This document shows positions 10,302 through 28,463 of a stretch of DNA of 64,000 bases, piece by piece. Every line of letters starts with the position of its first letter. Position 1 is the stretch's first letter. The position numbers were made by a program, and so were the translations under genes. The stretch is from Vespa crabro (Eukaryota; Arthropoda; Insecta; Hymenoptera; Vespidae). Below the pieces are notes generated by a model. The model made no database searches, had not been told where the DNA came from, and was given only the letters and a program-made list of their open reading frames with translations. The stretch covers positions 4,647,503 through 4,711,502 of the forward strand of contig NC_060974.1 of assembly GCF_910589235.1 (NCBI RefSeq), read 5' to 3'.

Positions 10302-11607
10302 AATTAATGACAACAAGGAACAGCTTGTTTTTCACGAATATTATTAAATCGTAGTTCTTCTGTTAATGAAAAATTATGCCAATAACATCAATGATTTTCG
10401 TTAAACGAGAGTCAATAATAGCCACTAATATTGTCACTAAAAACATTGACGGACGTGTATTTAGAAAATGCGTTCAACTTCTACCATCATCTTTATAACC
10501 ACGTAAGTGCTACCAACATTGTAGTTTCATATATTATCACTAGCTTCTCAACTTTATTTATATCGGTAACAAAAGGTTTATTGTAAGGACGAAATAATTG
10601 AAGGATGTAATATATCCATGTAGAAATGTTCACATACGATACGGATTGACGTAGGAAAAATATCGTAAATCGAAATATATTATCTAATTAATTATTCATA
10701 TAAATTCAAATCGACTGCTACGGAGTATTAAAGGCGCGAATTATTTTTGCGACAATTGCTTACATTTGCATAGACTTTATATGTAGCATCATTTCATTTC
10801 CATGTCACAATTGTTGTGCCATTTAAAGGTCATTGAGAGGGATCAAGGATTTATGCGTGCGCTTTGAGGGAATCGGCTTTAACGAAAGAATAAAAAGAAA
10901 AACAAAAAAAAAAAAAAAAAGAAAAATATTTTTTCCGATTAGAACTAATCAGAAATTGTTCTTTCATTTTACTTTCTTCCTCTTCTTTTTTTTCCCTTTT
11001 TCTTTTAAGTTACGTAGTAGAGAAATAATTGGGAAATATCAATGACACCTTTTATTTATTTATTTTTCCTTTTTTCTCTCGTAAAGATAAGGTCGATCAC
11101 ATTTAATAAAGATATATCGGAGAAATATTGAAAAGAAATCGATCAAAGTTGGGTCGTAGTTATAATCGAAGATCGTTGAAAAGTAAGTTGGTAGCGATTA
11201 GTAGTGACGAATTCGTAATAAAATGGGCGGGGGTATAATACGGACATGCCGTAGAGTCAGCTGATTTCAATCGATGAAGAAGTAGTGTTGGACTGACGTT
11301 CAGATATTGTGTGCGTGATAAATATATATATATACGTGTTAACTTGTGAAGGGGAAAACATTGGCGAGCTAAAGCGACGTTAAGAAAAAACTGAGTTGTC
11401 GATTGTGTCGCTTCTCGAGTATTATGTCGAGAATTTTTTCGATAGATACAACACGTGTAGGGGAAATGAAATCTGTTTGGTTAATTTGTTTGTCCATGAC
11501 CATGCCAGCTGAATAATAATCGTCAGACATAGAAACGACGGAGCGAATTTTTAAAAAAAATTACACATGCCTTTCTTAGAATAGATCGTTTCGTTGTAGG
11601 AAATAAA
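10302..11607. promoter_or_regulatory. Head-to-head intergenic region of TMEM179 and Atg2
   Basis: This 1.3-kb gap must contain the promoters of both genes. No coding exon was found. A conspicuous A/AAG-rich block lies at 10888-10925, and a CpG-containing, probably transcribed 5' UTR segment at about 11200-11600 leads into the Atg2 ATG. Around 11220-11400 the sequence is distinctly less AT-rich than its surroundings, as expected near a transcription start. Confidence 0.45.
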
Positions 11608-14600
11608 ATGTCTTGGCTGGGATGTTTACCGTGGTCGGAAGGAATCAAAAAGAGGGCCTGCAGATATCTACTTCAACGATATCTCGGTCAGTTTTTGGAA
11701 GAAAAATTGACATTAGATCAGCTTACAGTGGATCTTTACAATGGAACTGGTCGTGTTACCAATGTTAGCCTTGACGTGCAGGTAGTAGCATTTTCTTTGT
11801 TTCAAATCCTTATCAGATATTTTCATTGGCATCGAAGATAAGTCCGTTGTCTTTTTTTCCCAAATGATTCATTTTCAATGTCAACGATATAAATGAATAC
11901 TTTTATTTAAACATATCTATATAATAAATATATACATGATAAATTTGTTAATTTACATCACTTTGTGACTTATATGACATATAGAGTCAATTCGCAATTT
12001 CTTTTGTCTTTCTTCTCAGGCAGAATTGTTTTAAGTGATTATATACCTTTAAAATGTATAATTTAATCGTACTCCCAGTTGCATTTGCATCTGAACGCGC
12101 GCGTATTCAATTGAAACGAATAATAATCCTTAAAAAAAAAAAGAAAAAAATAAATAAAAAGAAAAAAGAAAAAATAAAAATAAAATATAACTTTGATGAT
12201 AGGCTCTTAATGAAATGGGTGAACAACAAAATCTTCCTTTGGAATTTGTTGATGGTTTCATAACGGAAATGTCCGTTAGTATACCATGGTCTGCTTTGCT
12301 CAGCGAAGCAAGTTACGTGGAAGTCATCAGTCTCAGATTAACAGTACAACCAAGGCAAAGGGCTGAAACAGGAACTTCGATGTTTGAATCTATGTGGAGT
12401 TCGATGACGTCCAGTATGCAACTTGCACAAGAATGTTTGCAACAAGATGCTAACAGCGCTGGAAATACACAACCTTTAGAAGGAGTAGAATTGTTTGCAC
12501 AGACAATAGATTCAAGTGAGACTCTTTTGATGTAAAAAGAAAAAGTACATACACGTGTAGTTACACCTGCGTGTGTGTATATTTACATAAAAAGAAAATA
12601 TACCTATTAAAATTAATTTGTTTCAGTTTTATGTAGAGTAAAAGTCAGATTTATAGACACAGTCATAAGGTTAGAACATGTACCATTAGATTCTTCGATG
12701 GGTGTAGCAATGGAAATGTGTATAAAGTATCTTGAATATTCTGATGAAGCTGGTTTGGATCCAAGTCATACTTCTATAGATCCAAATCAGTCGGGAAAAG
12801 GTTACGTCGTTTCAGCCTTTACAACAAAACGATTTTACTTGGAAGGAGTAACCCTCCATACGGATGAATTTCCATCTAGAGCAAGGACATTTTCGAGAAG
12901 TATTATGACCATGAGCAGGGGGTCTACACCAGATTCAAAAGTACTTTTATATAACTTTGCCGAATTTATATAATATGGATATTCTTCACTTCTATGATAT
13001 TTCTTTCTTTTTTTTTTTTCTTTTTTTTCTTTTTTTTTTTCTTTTATAGAATTCAGATGGCCAATTTTCTTCCGCACAAATATCACCCACTCAAAGTATG
13101 CAAAATTATCCTGACAGAAATATAATTAATAATTTAAGTGAATCACACCCTATATTATTTGCCAAATTCGCGGGTAGACAAGAGTTCAGATTAAAGATAA
13201 AGCAAGGTGAAGGTGTTTTGGGACCAAAGGTAAAGAAGGAACTAATTAAACTTGCCATCTTTGATATTAAAACAAAATCTTTTAATTATTCTAGGTAGAG
13301 TTAGAAGTTACATTGGGATCTTTTACTTCGTTCCTGAGTCCTCGACAAGTACATGTTCTTTTTGAATTAGCACATGGGCTTGCATCGCCGGACTTGGAGG
13401 ATGTAAGTAATGTTGCACCAAGGACTTGTACTGAGAAACCAATGGCTGGTAGTGATTTTAATAGAGTCGAAAGAGAACTCATTCATCAAATACATCCTAT
13501 ACAAGGCATAAGGTCAACGGTAAAGAAATGTGTTAATTTTCACAGTTACGACAGTTGTATTAGAAGAATTGCAGAATCAGATTCGTTTGATTTCTCTTTA
13601 GGATCTGAGGCATACACAAGGATGGTCAACGGCATCTTTGGAAGACTCGGATAATGAAGAAGAATTTTTACCAATGCGTTTGCCCGGATCTTCATCTATG
13701 AATGATTCTATTATAAGCAATAATCTAAGCATGGAAGACAGTATATTAGCTAGTAGTATCAGTTCTAAAAGTTCAACGACAAATTTGCCAAAGCACAGTA
13801 AACACAGGCATAGTTTGGATTCTGATTCATCTGCAGAAACATCGCAGTTTCATATTCGAGTGTCGTCAATCGCTGTAGTTTTATTACACGAAGATATATT
13901 AACAACGAATGTAGAAGGCCTCGGTTTGACTACCAGCAGTATAAAGCAAATGAAAAATTCGGCAGAGGAATTCTTTAAACACTTAGGAATTTTTGCAGCT
14001 GGTGGTTATGGAAATAAAGATTTTGATAAGGCGTCAAAATTACTTTTAGATGCTTGTCGTCTTAGCCATATTAGGTATAAATAATATATAAGAAATTTTA
14101 TTCCTAGTGATTACGATAAAAATGTAAATATTTTAAGATTTTTTTTATTCTTATAGGTTACTTGCAGCGCCATTAATTATTGAGGGAAGTGAAAGAACCA
14201 CCACACAATTTTCTGTAATATCAGGCAGTTTAACGCTGGCTAGTTTAGAAATTGTAGAATGTTTAGTCAATTCGAGTACTTGTAATTCAAACGGAGCATC
14301 AAATACAGAATTTGTTGAATTATTAGGATTTCAGAAGGAAGCCACAAATAATTATGGTTTTACCGATAGAACGGATTTTAGAATGAGATTTCAATATACA
14401 GAGAAAGCTGTTCGTCATGCTCAGTTGATTAAATTTGCACATCCACGCACAGAGATCGAGTAAATTCATATTTTCACGAAATTATATAATCTATCTTTTT
14501 TCATCCTTTATTAATTATATTTTTATCTTATTAATTAAGTATCCAGCTGGAGCCATGTAAGACTGAGATAGACATCACAATTGTGGATAGAATATCTGCC

Positions 14601-17382
14601 TTATTAAATCCACAACCAATATGTACCTGTAATCAAACAACCAATATGAGAGATACTGTAAGTTATTTTTAACAATTGAATGAACTGAGTAATACACAAT
14701 TACATGATGATTAAGATTTTAGTCGGAATGATAATGATTTGTTGATTCTTATATGTTTTAGAATCAACAAACGTTGTTTTATCAAGCGGTAGAGAGCCCA
14801 GCGCTACCAGATTCCAGAATAGATACAAGAGTGTCTTCGTCATCTTGTACAATAAAATTAAGGTGATTATGCAATTTCAATTTGAGGTATGATATATGTT
14901 CTCTAATATATATATATATATATAGATACATATATATGTCTATTCTATCATAGATTTCCTATACCAGACTTGAGACCTCTGCATGATATGAATAGAGCGC
15001 CATGGTGGAAGAGATCTGTAAGACCGGATTACATGATACTCAAACTTACAGATGCACAAATCCATTCTACTATGGAAAGTCGTGCTCACTGTTCGGCTAG
15101 GCACGAGCTTCAGTTTCGGCATCTGTTACTATCGTATTTAGAAACTGATACCGATGTACCCATAGAAATTGGCAAGGCAATAGCTGATGAGAAAAACGAT
15201 GGATCATATCAACAAATAAATGAAGGCTTTGGTTGGGCTAGAATAGTTATTACAGTATACCCAATTCATTCGGGTGGACAATTGGAAGATAGTTCCGAAG
15301 GAGAACCAGATTCAAGTTTAGATGATACTTTAGAAAATGCACCTAGGCATCAGCCATCGCCATTTAGTTCTAAAAAAGTTATACACGAATCTGATACACC
15401 TCACTCTAAACCTCATAGCCAAGGAGATAAGGATGATTTAGAGCAAAAGTTTGTATTAATATTTTAAGTATTATGCATCGAAAGAAAAAAAAAAAAAAAA
15501 AAAAAAATATAAGTATAAATAGTAGAACTTTCTTATCGACAGAGAAGGAGAAGAATTGATAATTCCTGGTAGTCGACAAGAAATGTTGGAATTTATAGAA
15601 GAAGGGACTCGTGGTTCTCGAGTTCAAGTGGAAATCAGTCTGCCTTCTGTTTCTGTTCAAATACCATCGAAACATCTTTATGAATTATTGTACAATAGAT
15701 TCAACACTGATATTTTTTTGTGGGAACCTTCTGCGCCACGTCCGAAATATACCTCTCATATGGAAAGTCACATTGGTCTAGATTTAGCATCAACATTGTT
15801 GCAAGAATCGGCTTATCCTCGGTAATTATTTTCATACTCTTCGTTACTTCATAATATGTGTGCGTGCGTGTGTATGTATATATGCATATATGCAAGATAA
15901 AGGTCCCCATCGCATATCTGTAAATATATTATAGATTCAGCATGTGTAAAAGTGGTATACAATATGACTCTGATTCCGATTCAGACGAGGAAGGTATATT
16001 CCATTCTACAGCAGATAGAAGTTATAAACAACAAGCAAATAAAACATCTAAGAATGGGCAAAGTAAACTTGCATTGACACTGAATATTAATCAAGGTCTT
16101 TTGACTATGTACACACCTGTACGCGATTCTATGCGCAATGTTATTCCCGGCCAACAAGGTGAACTAATACTTCGCTTAGAGGATGCTACAATATTTTCTG
16201 TTACCGCTTATAAAGGGAATATAAATATGGGTTATATTTGTGCGATGATTAAAAATGCATCTTTAAATCATTGTGGCTTGACAACAATTCCTTCACAAAC
16301 TCCACCATTGAGATCTATAAATAGTGTTATACCGAGGCATTGTCAAAGAGCAATATATAGATGTGAGCCAGGTGCAAATGTAACAACAAATTCTTGCAAT
16401 AAAGATATGGTAACTGTGGCTGTTCGTATACAAGCTGCACATCAAACTCATCGCATAAAGGTTCGAAAATATAATAGGACTCCTATATAATATATATTTT
16501 ACTTTATTATATATTTTCATTGGATTATATTGCATGGATACCTGAATATAAATATTATTTATAGACTTTCAGAGTAGCAGTTGGTATAAGGAATGCTACC
16601 TTGAGGCATAGAATGTGTTCAACTGCAACATCATGGTTTACACAGTTTACCGATTGTTTAGATGTCGCGGATCATCCTGTCGCTGGATATTCCCCACCAG
16701 GAATTCTTACAGAGTTACACTTACATCTTTGGGATTGCACAGTAGATTACAGGTCTTTAATTTGATAAAAATATTTTTAAAACGTTATTGATAGTAACAA
16801 ATGAGGAGATATATTAAATAGATGTGATTTGCAGGCCTTTACATTTGCCATTAAGATCGGTGGTTACTCTTGGTAATTTTAGTGTGTCTAGTAATATAGC
16901 AGCACAGACAAGCACTTCGACATTGCGATTTATAGCAGAAGATATTGGACTTTTTATATCCAATAAATTAGGAAAGAATATAGATTTGAAAAGAGATTAT
17001 GTGTGTGTAATGGATCTAGGTCTTTTTGAATTATCATTAAGATTGAACGACAAAATGTGCGGAGGAGCGCCAAGAGTGGATTTGAGAGCAAGCAACAATG
17101 TATTACATGTGCGCACGTGTTCAGATTCTGGTCGTGCTTTAACACAATTACTTACATATTTTGCCAGTGATGGTGATTTAACGTCAAACACAGAAAGTAC
17201 AGAAAATATAGCCGTACCTAATTCAGGGGATGAAGAAAGTTTACTCGGCGATGAGAGTATCAATACTTTGAGTAAAAGTCAAGTCGAAAGAGTGAACAGT
17301 TTAATGGAAGAAGCAATGGAAGAAACAGTTAAAGGTAGAATTATTTAATAATATCTATCGCTATTGCTCATTCGTTTTTGTG

Positions 17383-17421
<39 letters not shown>

Positions 17422-20040
17422 TACTATCTTCAAGACACAACGATAGATGCAGATGAAAAATCGCCAGCGAAGGAAAGTCAAGTCGAAGTATTTTTCTTTC
17501 CTGACGAATCACGTCCTGGGTCTCAAATTATTCCTGAAATATGTTCAAATGCGAAAGATTGTGTCAAAACAATATGCGAAAGTGAAACAGAAGATGCGGA
17601 TGAAGATTTTTGTATCTTAGGTGAAGAAGCGGGTGCCGGGATTATGCCGAGACATGGAATACCCGAAGTTCGTTGGCTTTCCGAGGAGTCATTAAGGATT
17701 GTAGATAATCATTTTTCTATTCCTCTTGGTAAAACTGATTTATTGAAAGCTCCTAGACATTATCCTGCTGCCGTCTTAAGATATACGCTTTGCGAAATGA
17801 CATTGATTTGGCATATGTACGGAGGAAAAGATTTTGAAAATTCTGAAGTGGTAGCAAAGAAACATGTTACCATTAACGATAATACGTCGCGTATGCAAGG
17901 AAGGTATAGATTGAAAAGTTAAACATTGAATTTAATAATTGATTTAGAAAGGAACATTAATAATGCGATTATTCATTTTCTTTTGTTTACAGAAGTCGTT
18001 CTGTTGCCAGTGTAGGTTTCACTACAATTAGTCCAAACGAAGTTCGTTTTGGTAGCGTACCGAATTCACCACGCATAAGAACCAAAGAAACGTTGATAGA
18101 TTGGCAAACATCTGGTGGCCCAAGTCGTCAGCACGACGTATTAATGGAGTTACAATTAAATAAAGTTCGCTTTCAACACGAAGTTTATCCTGAAAATACA
18201 ACGGAAGCATCTAGACAAATTTTATTGGTCAACGAGATCGAAATTAGGGACAGATTGGCCTCTTCTCACATTAACAAATTCTTGTATCAGTATAGCAGCG
18301 AAGCGAAACCTAGGCAATCCCACGCAAATATGTTTTCCATGAAAGCAGTTCATATTAGACCAGATCCAAGACTGTCGGCTCAAGAATGCTGTCTGAAGCT
18401 TAGCGTACTGCCACTACGCCTAAATATTGATCAGGATAGTCTATTATTTCTGATTGAATTTTTTAACGAGCTAGGAGGCGGATCGAAGCAAAATTCTGAT
18501 AATTCAGCCGCTTGCAATAATTCTCAATCTTCTCCGGTATCCAAACAAGGAACACCAACGCATCATCCACCTGTTATGAGCATAAATGATTCAACTACAA
18601 TGCCTAATGTTCAAATTTCAACGAATATACCGCAAAATAATACGATAGATCAAAATTTGCTAATACTTTTGGAGGATGAATTAACAATTAAAGAAAACAA
18701 AACGAAGCCAAAGACGACTCACGAAGTTCGTGAAGATTGTCAACCGATATATTTTAGGTAAGTTCTTGTACAATTATTTGAATAGGAATTATAATTAATT
18801 TCATATGTGGATTAAATGTCATCGATAATATTTAGGAGCGTCATATTTGCACCCGAGGTTCTGGTTAGATTAGATTACCACGGGAAACGCGTAGATCTTA
18901 CTCATGGGCCCTTAGCCGGGCTTTTGATGGGTTTGGCGCAATTGAACTGCTCTGAACTAAGACTGAAAAGATTGACGCATCGACACGGACTCCTCGGTTT
19001 TGACAAACTCGTAACGTTTTTATTATCAGAATGGTTGCAAGACATAAAGAAGAATCAATTGCCTAGTTTACTTGGAGGCGTTGGTCCTATGCACTCGTTA
19101 GTACAGCTGTGTAAGTATATAAAAGAAACGACAAACGATCTAAATAAAATCATACTATATATTAGATGGATGAATTCGATTATTTACAAATTATTTTATT
19201 CGATAGTTTGAAAATGTTGTTCTTTGAAATTTTGATATTAAAAAGAAAAAAAGAAAAAAAAAAAAAAAAAGAAAAAAAGAAAAAGAAAAGGAAATAATGC
19301 AGTAAATGAAAATCCTAGCACTTTAACATTTCCTAACAGTTCAAGGAATTCGTGATCTGTTCTGGTTACCAATAGAGCAGTATCAAAAAGATGGAAGGAT
19401 AGTTCGTGGCTTGCAAAGAGGTGCGAATAGTTTCACCACTTCCACGGCTATGGCAGCATTGGAGCTAACATCTAGACTTGTATATGCTATACAGAGCACA
19501 GCCGAAACGGCATACGACATGGTCAGTCCAGGACCTAGCGTACGTCGAAAATCAAGAGGACAAAAGGGCCGCAGAAAAAGGTATAGTCAACCACAGGATA
19601 TTCGTGAAGGAATGGCAAATGCTTATATGCTCGTTAAAGAGGTATGCAAATTTCAATTTAAAATTACTTTTGCTTACGTTTAAGATGTTGTCCCTAATAT
19701 TTTTGGGGTTTCAAAGTATTTCCTGATTCAAAATTTCCTTTTGATAAAATATATGTATATATATTTATATATATACATGTATACATACACATATATACAG
19801 GGACTTGGTGAAACTGCTAATCAATTGGTACGAGTTGCAAGTGAGGAACACGAACAGAAAGGTGTATCAGGAGCGGTGGGTGGTGTACTTAGACAGATAC
19901 CGCCGACAGTAGTCAAACCCATTATTCTTGCCACTGAAGCAACGAGCAATGTTTTAGGAGGAATGCGTTCCCAATTGGTGCCCGATGCAAGAAGGGAAGC
20001 AGCTCAAAAGTGGCGGCAAGATACTCATGATATAAATTAG
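11608..20040 (+). CDS. Atg2: Autophagy-related protein 2 (Atg2), 19 exons
   Basis: Exons: 11608-11781, 12203-12515, 12627-12940, 13050-13229, 13295-13519, 13602-14074, 14157-14459, 14540-14657, 14762-14862, 14954-15448, 15543-15821, 15935-16460, 16565-16752, 16835-17334, 17435-17903, 17993-18757, 18836-19110, 19340-19641, 19801-20040. Total 6240 nt, 2079 aa, all phases closing, close to the length of ATG2B. Atg2 is a rod-shaped lipid-transfer protein that moves phospholipids from the ER to the growing phagophore, working with Atg9 and Atg18/WIPI. The N-terminal chorein domain starts MSWLGCLPWSEGIKKRACRY. An LC3-interacting motif, FCIL, sits at residues 1455-1458 within an acidic stretch (EDADEDFCIL), just before the conserved NHFSIPLGKTDLL and WHMYGGKDF blocks. 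The C-terminal domain ends VPDARREAAQKWR. Ser-rich, low-conservation linkers occur in exon 6 and exon 16. The exon 10 donor (AA|gtttgt) is weak but is the only one that keeps frame. Confidence 0.95.
13008..13046. repeat. (T9-10C)n polypyrimidine tract at an Atg2 3' splice site
   Basis: Several T-runs separated by single C bases fill the end of Atg2 intron 3, directly before the acceptor at 13048-13049. It serves as an unusually long polypyrimidine tract. Confidence 0.7.
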
Positions 20041-21678
20041 AATTTTCTCGAAAGAATTGCAAAAAGGATCTTGTTAATAAATTATTAATAAATCTCGCTC
20101 AAACAAAAAAACAAAAAAAAAAAAAAGAAAAAAGAAAAAGAAAAGGAAGAGAAATAAAAGAGAGAGAGTAAAAAATAATAAATTTCTCGTCGTATATATG
20201 ATGTACGTACTTGACTTATGTTATTAGATATTGATCCATGACGCAGAACTAGAAAACTCAAGAATTTAAATATTCGTATATGTATGATTGGCATCATTCG
20301 CACGAATTTAGATTTGTGCCATTTAGCCAAGCATATCATTCAACAAACTACTTACGAGTAGAATAATTCGATTGGTCTCATAAAAAAAGAGATCACTTTT
20401 AAAAATATATACTACAGGAAATATACGGGAAGTTAACACACTGAATCGTTAATATGGAAAAGATATACACAATATTCGCAGAAGTGATGATGATATATAT
20501 TTCAGTTCCACTAATTTTATTGTATGTTGCAATACCATCGTAATTTCTTATAATATGTATAAATTATAAATCAAATATACGCGATATCGTGAATAGTTGC
20601 ACTTTGCTGCTTCTGCGTATTTTTGTTCTAATCTTGTGTATGTTTTATACGAACATGTATCTAAACATTTTTATTAATAAAACGATCTATACTATTCACG
20701 GTTTAATATTGCTTAATATCACATTATAATTCTTCATTCAAATATATTAGGATTTTTTATCGTTGAGCAAAAAAGGTAATCGTTATTTCGATAATTTGCA
20801 CATTTTGAAATTCGACTCGAATGAATTTTGAGAGAACGTTTCTTTGCTCTTCTTCCTAGTATATATCTGTCGATAATGTAATAACGATAATACGTATGAA
20901 CATTTCATTAAAAAGAACAATAAATATATACTCGCGTGTGTGTGCTGTGTGTGAATATATGTATCTATACATATATATATATATATATCATCGTCAAAGA
21001 AAGATTGTAAAATTCACAAAGATCGTTAAAATCCACGGAGGTTGTTTAAATGATTTTAAGATTAACGAAATATATATGGATAAAAATTGGAATATGTATA
21101 AATGAAATGTTTTATCGACCGATGAAAATATTTCGATACAAGTGATATATTCTCATACTTTCATAAACCAGATTTTTTTTGAAAACGAGTTTTTACAATC
21201 TATTTTTAATCTTTAAATAGACACGTTTATTTTTTTAATAAAAAAGAAAACAAATATGTATATGTATATGCATATATGTAGATCCTTTCTTACCACGAAG
21301 GTAAATGCAGAGTAAAGTATACTTTTTAGTAATACGTAAAAGATGATAGGATCGACAGCTGGTGCCATCGGGCGAATGGTTAAAATATTAACGAAACCTT
21401 TCAAATCATTCGAGTAACTTAGCTGTCATGACGATAAAGTTTGTTTACATGGCAATTGAGTCCTCGAGTTCTCTATCAAATCATATCATTACTATTGCAA
21501 TAGCACGTGCCGGTAATCGAACTTAGTAAATAACAGTTCTTGCTTTCGTAGCTCGTGTTTCTTCTGTCATCGAAAATTGTATCATAAACGAGACGAGAGA
21601 AGTTTTTCGTTTTTCTTTCCTTTCCCTATAAATGAAGAAATAAAATTAAGCGGAAAAACGGAAATTATAAAAAGTTCA
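20041..21678. other. Atg2 3' UTR and intergenic region before DRC7
   Basis: Several AATAAA signals follow the Atg2 stop (for example near 20075-20093 and at 20676-20681). A perfect 10-bp inverted repeat, CGTGAATAGT at 20588-20597 with ACTATTCACG at 20691-20700, surrounds the second signal. There is an A-rich block at 20104-20150. Sequence from about 21500 to 21678 is the likely DRC7 promoter and 5' leader. I see no further coding exon. Confidence 0.5.
20588..20700. repeat. 10-bp inverted repeat enclosing a poly(A) signal
   Basis: CGTGAATAGT (20588-20597) and its exact reverse complement (20691-20700) are separated by 93 bases that contain AATAAA at 20676-20681. It may be a 3' UTR stem or an old transposon end pair. 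No TTAA or other target duplication is obvious. Confidence 0.5.
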
Positions 21679-25425
<3,747 letters not shown>

Positions 25426-27065
25426 GTAAGAAAAATCTGAAAAACACTTTAACTGTTTTTTCTTTCTTTTTTTTTTTTTGTTTCCTTTTCTTTTTCTTGT
25501 CTTTTTTTCTTTTTTTTTTTCTTTTTTTTATTAATAAAAAGCTACGTAAGCGCAAATAACGATTCCGCCGAGCGATGCGAGATCCCCTTCGTGCCTCTGG
25601 TCTCTTTTTTCTCTTCTTTTTCTTTAACAAATTTTTTCTCTTTCTCGCCGAGACGGCAAATATATCTATATATATATATATATATATGTCTGTATGTGTA
25701 TATATATATAAACATAGTTTATTTTATTAACGAACTTAAAATGAATAGTAGTAAAAGAAAAAAAGAAAAAGAAAAGAAAAAACCCGTTAATAAAACGAGA
25801 GGTAGAATCGTTGCGAGAACGCTCGCTACAAAAATCATGTGTTCGCCGATAGATTCGAAAAAGTAACTTTTATTTTATATATATATATATATACATACAT
25901 ATATATATATATGTATATAGTTTTGCATCGAAAGATTGTAGGTTGTCAGAAATCGTTACGACGAGCCTCGACGAAAACGATCGATTTGCGAAAATCATCT
26001 CCATCTCCATCTCTCTCTTTCTCTCTCTCTCTCCTTTTTGTTTGTTTTTTATATATATATTTTATCTACTTTGAGAAGTCATTCACAGGTAGTTCTTTTA
26101 ATTTGGAAGAGAGCAAGGATTTTTCTTTCTCTCTTTCTTGCACCCTCACGTAGAACGCATGTAAAACTTACATGTTAAGCGAACGATAAACAATAGATCG
26201 ATCGATAATACTTTGTCTAGAGAGTCGATATATCATATTAAATCTTAATTACAACAGTCCATATTCAGGAAATTTGGTATATTCTCTTATTTACAATCTT
26301 TCGATAGAAAGGGAATAAACGGATCATATTACGATCTAGATGTATTTTGATTTCGGTCCGATTATCTAAGGGAAAGGTAACTAAGTGGAGAAACGAGCGT
26401 GTAGTAGTGCACATTTAATTATTCGAAAGACGGATCGTTAACAATAAGAACAAAAGGGAAAAAACGAACGGCGTTTATCTCATGTTAGGAGCCTCCTCCA
26501 AGCGTTATATATATATATATATAAGAAAAAAAAAAGAAAAAGAAAATAATAAAACTAAAGAAGAGGAAATAAGAAAAAGAAGGTACGCAAGTCGAAGGAG
26601 TTTAAAAGCGCAGGAAAAAGAAGCGTCGCGTGACGGAGCACGACCGAGGAGAGAATATTAAGAACAGAGAAAAGAATTTACGTCGCCTCGAGGATCTTTG
26701 GCGATCGCGTTACGCTTCTTGGATAGGCCGAGAGAGGAGCAGAAGGGAAAAGGAGGATGAGGTAGAGCGAGAGAGAACGTGCGATAGTAAATCGAGAGAT
26801 TCACGAAGCGAGTCCGCGCGCGCCATCGCCCGTTTGTCCTTGACACCCGTCCTTTCGTATAGAGCGCGCGTGTCTTTTCTTTCCTCTCTCTCTTTATCTT
26901 TTTAACATTTTCTCTATCTCTCTGCCGTCTCTTGTCTCTTCACCTCCTTCTCCTCCTCCTCGTCCCTTTTTACCTCCTTCTCCTCTCATCCTTCTTTCGC
27001 TCTTTTTTTTTGTTTTCGCGTTTCTTCCGAAAACGAACAGAGTGTTACAACATGGTGTACATAGA

Positions 27066-27070
<5 letters not shown>

Positions 27071-27109
<39 letters not shown>
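27071..27109. repeat. (AG)n tract
   Basis: A pure AG run of about 39 bases. Its translation as alternating Arg-Glu accounts for the RERERE open frames at this site. Confidence 0.95.
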
Positions 27110-27115
<6 letters not shown>

Positions 27116-28404
27116 GAAAAAGCAGAACAAGAGTGTACGTACGTGGCTTGTTCGCTTCATAAAAAAAACGAAGAAGAAGAAAAGGTTGCGTACAAGGAAA
27201 TAAGGAGGAGGTCTGGTACAAAGTATCATAAGGACGTAAGTAGAAAAAAACGTAAAGGAGAAGGAGGAGGAGGAGGAGGAGGAAGATGATGATGATGATG
27301 GTGTCAGGGAAGAAAGGCAAGCGAGGTGGTTTATATTCGTTTCGTTTCGTTTCGTTTCGTTCTGTCTTTCCGACTGCTTGCGCCACGCTCGGCGACCGGC
27401 GTTCCTCCTCGTGGTGCAGCAATAATAACGTTTCCCGCGCGTACTTCGGATTGGCTGGTGTGTCGTGTGCGGTCGCGAAGAGAAGAGAAGAAGAGAAGAG
27501 AGAAGAGGAGAGGAGCGGAGCAGCAGCAACGTGTCGAGCCGTTTTACTCGCGCTAGTGCCGCTGTGTGACGAAGGGGGTGGTGGTGGTGGTGGTGGTGGT
27601 GGAGGAGGCAAGAAGAAGAAGAAGAAGAGGAGGGGGAAAGAGGAGGAGGAGGAGGCGCAGCTCGTGGTGGTTCTCGTTGTGCCGTTCTGCCGCCGCCGCC
27701 GCCGACGTCGCCGGAGTAGTGGGGCAGAGGGACCGGCCGACCGAGTTGTTTCATTCATAAAAAAGTTCTTTATTACTCTCTGTGAGCGCATGTGCTATTC
27801 CACGGAGGAGGACCTCCCCCGAGCCAGCGTAACCACGTTTACACATGGCATTATTTACTACCGAGCGAGACACGAATCGTCGGCACACGCCGCTGCAACG
27901 GTGCGGTGTACGGAACTCTCTCTCTCTCTCTCTCTCCCTCTTTTATTCTCTCCCTTTTTCATCTTATTTCATTTGGACGACTCTTTGTGTCTTTCTTCTT
28001 TTCCTGTCTACCTTTGTTTCTGTCTCTCTCTCTCTCTCTCTCTCTTCCCCTTTATTTTTTTTCTTTTCTTTTTCTATATTATATACTTCTCCGATTACGT
28101 TTTCTCGTTCGTTTCAACCGCTCGCAGAGAAGCCGCGAGCTATCGGCGCGCGAGGGCTTATCGTCGCCGTTCGCCGAATGGGACTTCGCGGAATAGAAGC
28201 TGGAATCCGTCCTTCTTCGTCTCTTTGCCAACGCGCGTCCGACACCCTCCTCCTCCCCCCACCCACCGTCCCCTCCCCACCTCGTGTCACCCTCCATCGC
28301 GGTCCCCGTTCGCGTTCTACTCGATTCGTCGCGCGCGCTCGCGTCCTTTACACGCTCCTACTCTCCCTCTCTTTCTTTCCCTCGCGCTATCCCTCCCCCT
28401 CCCT

Positions 28405-28410
<6 letters not shown>

Positions 28411-28452
<42 letters not shown>
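28411..28452. repeat. (CT)n tract downstream of dan
   Basis: A pure CT run of about 42 bases, beginning about 100 bases beyond the dan stop codon. On the dan sense strand it reads as (AG)n and would be in the 3' UTR. Confidence 0.95.

Positions 28453-28463
<11 letters not shown>

Noticed and set aside
21577..21678. Upstream extension of DRC7 from a TTG at 21577
   Set aside because: No ATG in this stretch; it reads like leader sequence, so the start is placed at ATG 21679.
26894..27754. 286-codon minus-strand open frame
   Set aside because: Ser/Leu and Pro/His runs from (CT)n and (CCA)-type repeats; no family resemblance.
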